A program made the position numbers and the translations under genes. DNA of 11,859 nucleotides, taken from the NCBI GenBank assembly GCA_028228615.1, contig JAOJBS010000037.1:1-11859 (forward strand). Direction: 5' to 3'. The stretch is from UBA4421 sp028228615 (GTDB taxonomy: Bacteria; Pseudomonadota; Gammaproteobacteria; Pseudomonadales; Azotimanducaceae). Positions 6,421 through 11,859 of this stretch are shown piece by piece (position 1 is the stretch's first letter; every line of letters begins with the position of its first letter). The notes beneath the pieces were generated by a model. That model saw only the letters and a program-made list of their open reading frames with translations. It had not been told where the DNA came from and ran no database searches.

Positions 6421-7526
6421 ATGCCAATACCAAGATCGAATGCCTCGCCAATTTCTTCGCCAAGTGGGTTGCTCTCGCCCCCGGACTTCGCCACAAACGA
6501 GTCCAAATCAACCGCATCTACCCACAAATTGTCCTGCAAATATTGAGTCATCCGGACCTGCGCCCAGGGGTAATAAAAACCTAGGGTCACAAGTACTAAT
6601 ACTGTGTTGCTTACAACAATCTTACCCAGCCCAGTGACAGCGACACTCGTACCCACATAATTGTCGGCAATCTCAATATTGTTGTAGACGGCTTGAAAAT
6701 ACATCGCCTGATACACAGCAAAAATCATGATGTAAAAAACGAAATAAGCCGCGCCAACTAGCAAAGCCGCGAACGCGCCCATCGCACCAAAGCCAAAATC
6801 TTCATTAGCACCAAAACCTGTAACGCCAAGCAGCGAGGTCAACAATACAAGCAATATGCCGCCTACCAACGTAAAACCGAATACTGCCAATGCCAGCAGA
6901 TAAAAATCAGCTGGTTCGGTGGTAGAGGTGCTGTTGGATCCACCGAATCGATAATTCGACAGTAGATACTGATTTTGTTTGTACCAAGCATAGGGAAGGC
7001 CAAAACCCAGCGTCACAACACCAAACAATGGCCACAAGAGATACGCTTTAGCCGCGCCACCCCAATCACCATCGAAGCCAAATCGGACGCCTCGCCAACT
7101 GCTCATTTGCGCATTGAAGCGCAGTGCTCGATAAATGATCCAAGGCAGTGCGGCGACAAACAACAAGCCAACCAGCCCGCTGAGAGCCGGGGGCCCAAAA
7201 GACACCAATACTTGGTAGAGCACCAACAAACCTATGGCCAGCATACGGCCCTTTAAAATTGCTATTGGATCACCCAAGTAGTCGAAGCGATCACCGTCTA
7301 GCTCGGTGTTGCCGTAGAAATAGCGTTTTGTTCTAACTGTTGCCCATGCGGAGTAAATACCTAGCGTCAGAATAGTCAGAACAATATTGACGATCCATAT
7401 CCGGAAATACTCACCCCCTTCGCCATGAAACTTAAAGGGTACGCGAACAGATTCCCGCCGCATCGAGACGGGCACTGAATGTTGCGAATCGCCGCCCGTC
7501 GCCCCAGCGCTTAAACCTTCAGACAT
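6417..7526 (-). CDS. DUF898 (YjgN-family) inner membrane protein
   Basis: A 369-residue polytopic protein of the DUF898 family. The signature VPFKFHGEGGEYFRIWIVNIVLTILTLGIYSAW-type block covers residues 29-61, followed by VRTKRYFYGNTELDGDRFDY. About seven hydrophobic segments can be seen (near 43-63, 96-134, 164-182, 208-232, 248-275, 303-322). The pattern TLGxYxxW followed by a basic residue and Tyr appears three times (about 53-69, 172-187, 314-329), so the protein seems built of internal repeats. A short hydrophilic tail precedes the stop. Function is unknown for the family. AAGGAG lies upstream of the ATG at 7526. The gene is first in a two-gene operon and overlaps the M48 start by ATGA, a pairing I associate with this family in gammaproteobacteria; a joint role in membrane protein quality control is inference. 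Confidence 0.93.
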   Translation of the reverse strand: MSEGLSAGATGGDSQHSVPVSMRRESVRVPFKFHGEGGEYFRIWIVNIVLTILTLGIYSAWATVRTKRYFYGNTELDGDRFDYLGDPIAILKGRMLAIGLLVLYQVLVSFGPPALSGLVGLLFVAALPWIIYRALRFNAQMSSWRGVRFGFDGDWGGAAKAYLLWPLFGVVTLGFGLPYAWYKQNQYLLSNYRFGGSNSTSTTEPADFYLLALAVFGFTLVGGILLVLLTSLLGVTGFGANEDFGFGAMGAFAALLVGAAYFVFYIMIFAVYQAMYFQAVYNNIEIADNYVGTSVAVTGLGKIVVSNTVLVLVTLGFYYPWAQVRMTQYLQDNLWVDAVDLDSFVAKSGGESNPLGEEIGEAFDLGIGI

Positions 7527-7768
7527 GCTCCAATCTCCTTACTATACTTTGTGCACCTTACTCCTAGCAGAAAGTAAGCGCTAACATAACTGGGCACTGA
7601 CGAATGGTGTATTTTTTTGGATTAGGCATGCTTAATAGGGCGGAATGGCTTTCGCTTTAGGCGCAATTGACCAGTGGCAATTGATCGCGTGGCGGCGACT
7701 ACGCCGTTGTAACCGGCCCAAGCTGAGCGCAAGGTGTGAGGCGAAAACCGAGGCTCTTTACAACAGGC

Positions 7769-7824
7769 ATCTTTGCGCACGGATCTTTGCGCGCAGATCT
7801 TTGCAAAAGAATCTTTGCAAAAGG
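7769..7824. repeat. Four 14-bp tandem repeats upstream of the M20 peptidase
   Basis: Units at 7769-7782, 7783-7796, 7797-7810 and 7811-7824 all begin ATCTTTGC; the first two continue GCACGG and GCGCAG, the last two AAAAGA and AAAAGG. The array ends 54 bp before the ATG at 7879. TTGCAA of the third unit (7801-7806) stands 18 bp from CATATT (7825-7830), so the array itself may supply the -35 element. It could be a binding-site cluster or a slippage-prone promoter. Confidence 0.85.
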
Positions 7825-7830
7825 CATATT
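7801..7830 (+). promoter_or_regulatory. Possible promoter of the M20 peptidase gene
   Basis: TTGCAA (7801-7806) and CATATT (7825-7830) are 18 bp apart, each matching sigma70 hexamers at four of six positions. The -35 lies in a tandem-repeat unit. A start near 7837 would give a leader of about 40 nt. The match is moderate. Confidence 0.35.
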
Positions 7831-7878
7831 TAGTTAAGCTCATAGCTTACGAGCAAAAGGGATCAGGAGAGGACCTTA

Positions 7879-9348
7879 ATGAAAAAACTTATCAAAAATA
7901 CAGCAGTAACCCTAGTTATACTGACCGTTGCCGTTACAGCAATCGTGGTGATTAAAACACTCAGCCATACGCCGCCCCCTTTCAGTGACGTCGCCAAAGT
8001 AAATATTCAGTTAGATGAGGCCAAGTTGGCAACCAATCTCGCCGCCGCCATACGCTTCAAAACCGTTTCCTATCAAGCCTCCAAAGGTAAGCAAAACAAA
8101 GAATTCAGTGATTTTATAGCGTGGGTCGTGACCACCTACCCGCAAGTCAATGAGGCCTTACAACTTGAGCTTGTGAATCAGTCAATGCTTTACAAATGGC
8201 AAGGTACTGATGACGTCTTAAAACCCATTTTGATTACAGGCCACTATGACGTTGTCCCCGTCATTCCTGGCTCCGAGGCAAAATGGCAGCAACCGCCCTT
8301 CTCAGGCAACATTGTTGATGGTGTCATTTGGGGCCGAGGCGCGCTAGATGACAAGAGCGGTGTTGTTGGCATTTTGCAAGCCGTCACCTACTTACTGGAA
8401 CAAGGCTTTCAACCTCAGCGCACCGTGTACTTGAGTTTTGGTCACGATGAAGAAATTGGTGGCCGCAATGGCGCCGGGGCGATAACGGCGCTGCTTAAAG
8501 AACAAGGCGTTCAATTAGCGTGGTCACTGGACGAGGGTTCCTTTGTTTTCGACGGCATTTTCCCCGGCCTAGATGCGTTGATGGCGTCTATTAATGTGGC
8601 AGAGAAAGGCAGCATTACCCTGGATATTGTCGCCAGCGCCCCCGGCGGCCACTCCTCAATGCCACCTCAGAACAACGCGGTGAGCGACTTAGCCAAAGCC
8701 ATCACCAAACTGCAAGACAACCCGGTACCGGGCGGTTTGGGCGGACTGAGCACTGAGATGTTCGACAATGTCAGCCGTTACATGCCCTTCACTATGCGCG
8801 GCCTCTTCGCCAACCAATGGCTATTCGGTCCAGTGATAGACCAACAACTCAGCGCCTCAGCCACTACCAACGCCATGCTGCGCACCACTACCGCGCCTAC
8901 CATGTTGTCCGGCAGCGTTAAGACTAATGTCCTACCTATTGAGGCCATTGCCACAGTCAACTTTAGAATTCATCCAAGAGATAACATGCAGAGTATTGAA
9001 GACTACGTGACCCAACTTGTGGCAAGCGACACCATTAGCGTACGCGCGCGTGGCGGCATCAATGCCTCAGCGGTATCAGACTGGAACGCTAAGGGTTATG
9101 AGGACATTGCTCGGAGCATGCGCGAGGTTTACGGCGATATTGCCGTGGCGCCAGGGCTAATGATAGCGGGCTCAGATAGCAAACATTATGGGCAAGTGGC
9201 GGATAACGCCTACCGCTTTAATCCATTTGTTTTAGCTTCAGAGGATCTCACTGGCTTTCACGGTACCAATGAAAAAATCACGGTTGCGAACTTTGCCCAA
9301 GGCGTACGGGGATATATCCAGATCATTCGCAATGGTAGCCAAGAATGA
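7879..9348 (+). CDS. M20-family metallopeptidase (carboxypeptidase S / PM20D1-like)
   Basis: A 489-residue di-zinc amidohydrolase. Residues 8-26 form one hydrophobic segment after MKKLIKN, acting as an uncleaved signal anchor, so the enzyme should face the periplasm. Metal and catalytic residues fit M20: H122 in GHYDVVP with D124, D157 in GRGALDDKSG, E191 (general base) and E192 in GHDEEIGG, D218, and H461 in GFHGTNE. The dimerisation/lid domain spans about 240-360 and contains GHSSMP (257-262). RFKTVSY (59-65) is typical of the carboxypeptidase S/PM20D1 branch, whose members hydrolyse or condense N-acyl amino acids and small peptides. The exact substrate is unknown. AGGAGAGG lies upstream of the ATG at good spacing. 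It is monocistronic and converges on tRNA-Glu. Confidence 0.93.
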   Translation: MKKLIKNTAVTLVILTVAVTAIVVIKTLSHTPPPFSDVAKVNIQLDEAKLATNLAAAIRFKTVSYQASKGKQNKEFSDFIAWVVTTYPQVNEALQLELVNQSMLYKWQGTDDVLKPILITGHYDVVPVIPGSEAKWQQPPFSGNIVDGVIWGRGALDDKSGVVGILQAVTYLLEQGFQPQRTVYLSFGHDEEIGGRNGAGAITALLKEQGVQLAWSLDEGSFVFDGIFPGLDALMASINVAEKGSITLDIVASAPGGHSSMPPQNNAVSDLAKAITKLQDNPVPGGLGGLSTEMFDNVSRYMPFTMRGLFANQWLFGPVIDQQLSASATTNAMLRTTTAPTMLSGSVKTNVLPIEAIATVNFRIHPRDNMQSIEDYVTQLVASDTISVRARGGINASAVSDWNAKGYEDIARSMREVYGDIAVAPGLMIAGSDSKHYGQVADNAYRFNPFVLASEDLTGFHGTNEKITVANFAQGVRGYIQIIRNGSQE

Positions 9349-9427
9349 CCGCGGTGGGTATTACTTCGCTAGGATAGACGAGGGCATTCGCCTCATTCGA
9401 GTGGACAATAATGCGGACCCAGAAATG

Positions 9428-9459
9428 AAAAAACCCTCTAAGACATAAGTCTTAGAGGG
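9428..9459 (-). terminator. Terminator of tRNA-Glu
   Basis: An 11-bp perfect stem, CCCTCTAAGAC (9434-9444) with GTCTTAGAGGG (9449-9459), has an ATAA loop. On the minus strand it is followed by six T (9428-9433), a strong Rho-independent terminator ten nt after the tRNA-Glu 3' end. On the plus strand only CTTCTC follows, so it would stop M20 transcripts poorly if at all. Confidence 0.92.
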
Positions 9460-9469
9460 CTTCTCAATA

Positions 9470-9545
<76 letters not shown>

Positions 9546-9593
9546 TGGTCTTCTTCAGAAACTTCGCATTTCTGCTTTCTGGAGAAGGCGCGA

Positions 9594-9622
9594 ATTCTAT
9601 GAACCAGACTCGCGCACGTCAA
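9594..9622 (-). promoter_or_regulatory. tRNA-Glu promoter with GC-rich discriminator
   Basis: On the minus strand TTGACG (9617-9622) and TAGAAT (9594-9599) are 17 bp apart, both five of six to the sigma70 consensus. The -10 is followed by TCGCGCC, a GC-rich discriminator typical of stringently controlled stable RNA promoters. The predicted start near 9587 gives a 5' leader of about 40 nt. Confidence 0.85.
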
Positions 9623-9681
9623 GTAATCGCTGTATCTATTTTGCATGAATTTGCATGAAACCGACTTTAGTGCACTTTTGG

Positions 9682-10686
9682 CTAAAAACGGATGCCTAAA
9701 CCTAGGGTGTAAGTGGTGTCTGTTTTTTCATTGCCTTCCGTGGGGTCAGTTTCGTAATTAAGATCCACCCGAAATGCAGTATCAATTCGATGATTGAGTG
9801 CAAAGCGCAGCCCCGAAGAACTGGACAAAACTTGACCGCGGTCATCCTCTGGAATAATCAACAAGGTCTGACGATGAAATAGCTCAACCCGCTTGGCAAA
9901 AAAGTAACGGTTATAGTCTAGACCCCACCTGATGGCTGGACTCACCTCATCATCGCCGTCTAACTCCTCTTGAACCGCACTGAGACCCAGTTCTGTAGAT
10001 AACGCGCCGAAACTGTTATCAACAAACTGATAACCGGCACCCATACCTAAGCTAATACGCTGATCTACATCTTTGATGGGATCACTGAAATATTCTGCGT
10101 TGGCAGAGCTAAACCATTGGTCAGACAAAAACAGTTTAAAGCCATAATCCAAATCTAGCTGATCCTTAGTCTTTAGCCCCTCGCTGTCTTCAGTGTTGAC
10201 CAACAAGGTAATCTGGTGGGCAGTTCTGTCGCGCTTATAGTCGGACTCTATCAACGTATTGTAACTTTCAGCCGTGGAGTTTCCCGACGACAGCGCCAAC
10301 GCTAGATCTACCCGAGAATCCCATTCCCTAACTAACGAGGTGAACGCGAGCCTACTTTGAGTTGCGAGCACCAGGTCTTCAATGGCGAACGGTATGTTAG
10401 CGTTGGCGGTGATCGCAACAGGGGCGCCATCAACACTGGCTAAGCGGCCCACCACCCGTTTGTCCTGCAAACGTAAGGTATAGTTCCCTTCTGTCTCTAT
10501 TTCGCGAACTGCCGCCATATCAATGACCACATCGCCCGCGTAAGTGGTAGATAAAACCAGCCGCCCCCCAGCAATGCTGTCTACCTCACCCGTTAACACA
10601 TCACCGTTTTCTACAACCACGGTGTCCCCAAGTGCAGCCCTTGGAATGATAGTGCTGAACAAAAGCAGCAAAAAATAGCGCGTCAT
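9682..10686 (-). CDS. DUF481 family outer membrane protein (YdiY-like)
   Basis: A 334-residue protein of the DUF481 family, called salt-induced outer membrane protein in E. coli YdiY annotation. A signal peptide covers residues 1-20 (cleavage probably ALG-D). The mature N-terminus (VVVENGDVLTGEVDSIAGGRLVL to about residue 70) is a small beta domain that commonly precedes the barrel in this family. From about residue 120 to the end, alternating polar and hydrophobic strands form the predicted beta-barrel (WDSRVDLALALSSGNS, YGFKLFLSDQWFSSANAEYF, and so on), ending GLGIRF with the C-terminal aromatic needed for BAM recognition. Role in the cell is unknown; osmotic response is reported for a homologue only. 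AGGA precedes the ATG at 10686. It follows the DUF815 gene, and if that gene's tail frame (stop at 10713) is real, the gap is only 26 bp. Confidence 0.92.
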   Translation of the reverse strand: MTRYFLLLLFSTIIPRAALGDTVVVENGDVLTGEVDSIAGGRLVLSTTYAGDVVIDMAAVREIETEGNYTLRLQDKRVVGRLASVDGAPVAITANANIPFAIEDLVLATQSRLAFTSLVREWDSRVDLALALSSGNSTAESYNTLIESDYKRDRTAHQITLLVNTEDSEGLKTKDQLDLDYGFKLFLSDQWFSSANAEYFSDPIKDVDQRISLGMGAGYQFVDNSFGALSTELGLSAVQEELDGDDEVSPAIRWGLDYNRYFFAKRVELFHRQTLLIIPEDDRGQVLSSSSGLRFALNHRIDTAFRVDLNYETDPTEGNEKTDTTYTLGLGIRF

Positions 10687-10712
10687 TTACTTATTCCTAA
10701 TGTCGGCTGAAC

Positions 10713-10886
10713 TTACCGATTCTTATTTCTAGTTTCTTTTGAACTTTTTAAAACTTTTTTCAATTTGGTTTTGTCGTCAGTTTGTGCGTTTTTATCCGCC
10801 GTCTTTCCTGTCTTTGGTTCTGTCTTTGATTCTGAGTTGGATGCTGACCTCAGAGCAGATATCGAAGCTGGCTTATTGGCCGCTTT
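10713..10886 (-). other. Lysine-rich open frame continuing the DUF815 gene out of phase
   Basis: Downstream of the A5 run on the coding strand (10884-10888 as T on the plus strand), the +1 frame stays open for 57 codons and reads KAANKPASISALRSASNSES, then KTEPKTGKTADKNAQTDDKT and KLKKVLKSSKETRNKNR, stop at 10713-10715. It has no start codon or ribosome site of its own. Removing one A from the run joins it in frame to the ATPase after LLEI. It looks like a disordered, basic C-terminal tail. The region is A-rich, which lowers stop frequency, so chance is possible. Confidence 0.4.
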
Positions 10887-11787
10887 TTATCTCGAGCAAC
10901 TTCTGCCCCACCCAGTGGCGGGCAAAATGTGAGGCTGTGCGACCACTGCGCACACCTCGGGCTAATGCCCAACGCAAAGCATCCTGACGGAAAGTTGCAC
11001 GTTGAAATTCTTCCCTATCAATTTGACTGGGGTCGTAGTCGGCGACCAATCTCTGCACCCACACCTCTGCCATATCCACATAAGCCTCTTGACGAAAGGG
11101 ATAAAACGACAGCCACAAACCGAACCTATCTGAAAGCGAGATCTTTTCTTCCACCGCTTCACCATGATGCAACTCACCCTCAACTAATCCGCTTTTGCTG
11201 TTGTCGCTGCCGCGCTCTGGCAACAAATGGCGTCTATTAGAGGTCGCATAAAAAATGACATTGGCAGCGCCTTTAAACACAGACCCCTCTAATGCACTTT
11301 TCAGAATTTTGTAGGAGGCATCGTCCTCTTCAAATGACAGATCGTCACAGAACACAATAAATCGATAAGGCTCAGCGCTCAGACGCGCAACTATCTCCGA
11401 CAACTCTTGCAACTCGTCCTTGCGCAGCTCCACCAACCGCAGGCCGTCTTTGGCATATTCCTGCAGCAAACCATGTATTAGCGACGACTTACCCGCTCCG
11501 CGAGCGCCCCAAAGCAGCGCATTATTAGCAGGAAGGCCGGCGACAAACTGGGCAGTATTAAGCTGCAATGACGCCTTCTGAGCATCAATGTGCAGCAAAT
11601 CATCCAACGCTTGGGTTTGTGTTTCAGGAAACCCAACAAAATCTGACTGCCACCGCCCTCGCTGCCATACGGCGGCAGTGCTTACGTTCCAGTCAATGGC
11701 TGGCATGACGGGCAATATGCGTAAAATACGACTCAACACCTCGTGCATTAAATCTTTTCCAGCAACTTGATCAGTGGCGGTCTTCAC
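10873..11787 (-). CDS. DUF815 family AAA-type ATPase
   Basis: A 304-residue P-loop ATPase of the DUF815 family. Walker A is GARGAGKSS (94-102), Walker B FIVFCDDLSF (143-152), sensor-1-like ATSNRRHLLPE (181-191) and SLSDRFGLWLSF (217-228), whose arginine may be the finger; all are near-invariant in the family. The block LNTAQFVAGLPANNALLWG (76-94) before the P-loop also fits. Function is unknown; the family is AAA-related and soluble. The chosen start is GTG (11785-11787), with AAGGGG upstream; an in-frame ATG at residue 14 (11746-11748) with GGAAAAG before it is an alternative. The present stop comes just after EIKSGQ, where a one-base shift would add a 57-residue tail. It appears to be the first gene of an operon with the DUF481 gene downstream. 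Confidence 0.93.
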   Translation of the reverse strand: MKTATDQVAGKDLMHEVLSRILRILPVMPAIDWNVSTAAVWQRGRWQSDFVGFPETQTQALDDLLHIDAQKASLQLNTAQFVAGLPANNALLWGARGAGKSSLIHGLLQEYAKDGLRLVELRKDELQELSEIVARLSAEPYRFIVFCDDLSFEEDDASYKILKSALEGSVFKGAANVIFYATSNRRHLLPERGSDNSKSGLVEGELHHGEAVEEKISLSDRFGLWLSFYPFRQEAYVDMAEVWVQRLVADYDPSQIDREEFQRATFRQDALRWALARGVRSGRTASHFARHWVGQKLLEIKSGQ

Positions 11788-11859
11788 ACCCTTCCCCTTG
11801 TTTTATGTCTTTATTCGTTAGTTTGTTAATTAGTTCGTCTAACACAGTTGTTACATACA

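Larger units (their letters stand above)
7527..7878. other. Intergenic region between DUF898 and M20 genes
   Basis: A 352-bp divergent region. It should hold the promoters of the DUF898-M48 operon (minus) and the M20 peptidase (plus). Visible structure: CAATTGA twice with 14-bp start spacing (7664-7670, 7678-7684), each followed by a similar GTGG-ending segment, and four 14-bp tandem units at 7769-7824. Frames on both strands (7645-7833 plus, 7622-7843 minus) are open but lack ribosome sites, so I do not call genes. No convincing minus-strand -35/-10 pair was found. Confidence 0.6.

Noticed and set aside
6168..6584. Plus-strand 138-codon frame across the M48/DUF898 junction
   Set aside because: Antisense to two clearly real genes, with no start signal or domain.
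7769..7824. CRISPR array
   Set aside because: Units are 14 bp and contiguous with no spacers, and no cas gene is present.
7645..7833. Plus-strand 62-codon frame and the opposing minus frame 7622-7843
   Set aside because: No ribosome site, unusual composition driven by the tandem repeat, and no recognisable domain.
10739..10987. Plus-strand hydrophobic 82-codon frame
   Set aside because: It starts at TTG without a ribosome site and is the complement of the A-rich DUF815 tail; T-rich sequence automatically reads as hydrophobic residues.

Overview
The window looks like chromosomal DNA of a free-living, probably marine gammaproteobacterium. Base composition is roughly balanced, Shine-Dalgarno sites are strong, and the two tRNA genes encode CCA and are close to the Escherichia coli versions. 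The gene set (TonB-dependent receptor, Baeyer-Villiger monooxygenase, YjgN-type membrane protein with an M48 protease, DUF815 ATPase, DUF481 outer membrane protein) fits Cellvibrionales-like bacteria such as Halieaceae or Spongiibacteraceae. That placement is inference. I see no transposase, integrase, phage gene or CRISPR array.

Layout. At the left edge (1-108, minus) is the start of a TonB-dependent receptor. It is transcribed away from a DsbA-like 2-hydroxychromene-2-carboxylate isomerase relative (461-1111, plus), and the shared 350-bp region holds two operator-like palindromes. Next come tRNA-Gly(GCC) on the minus strand with a good promoter, a short free-standing plus-strand transcription unit (promoter, perfect Shine-Dalgarno, 12-codon frame, terminator; about 1463-1585), and a 390-bp stretch without genes. 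On the minus strand follow a Baeyer-Villiger monooxygenase (3351-4994) and, downstream of it, an MFS transporter (1978-3132) whose real start seems to lie upstream at an ATT codon. Then comes a two-gene minus-strand operon: a DUF898 membrane protein (6417-7526) overlapping by ATGA an M48 zinc protease (5224-6420).

A 350-bp intergenic region with a fourfold 14-bp tandem repeat precedes a membrane-anchored M20 metallopeptidase (7879-9348, plus). That gene converges on tRNA-Glu(TTC) (minus), which has its own promoter and terminator. The right end is a minus-strand pair: a DUF815 AAA-type ATPase (10873-11787) and a DUF481 outer membrane protein (9682-10686). Between them an open frame continues the ATPase in another phase and suggests a frameshifted C-terminal tail.

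How the genes fit together. Most are independent housekeeping or catabolic units. The BVMO could oxidise a ketone and the isomerase relative could act on aromatic or glutathione-linked compounds, but nothing joins them in one pathway. The DUF898-M48 pair is the clearest functional couple, probably at the cytoplasmic membrane. I did not find a convincing large new system. The most interesting items are small: the unit at 1463-1585, the 14-bp repeat array, the ATT start of the transporter, and the DUF815 tail.
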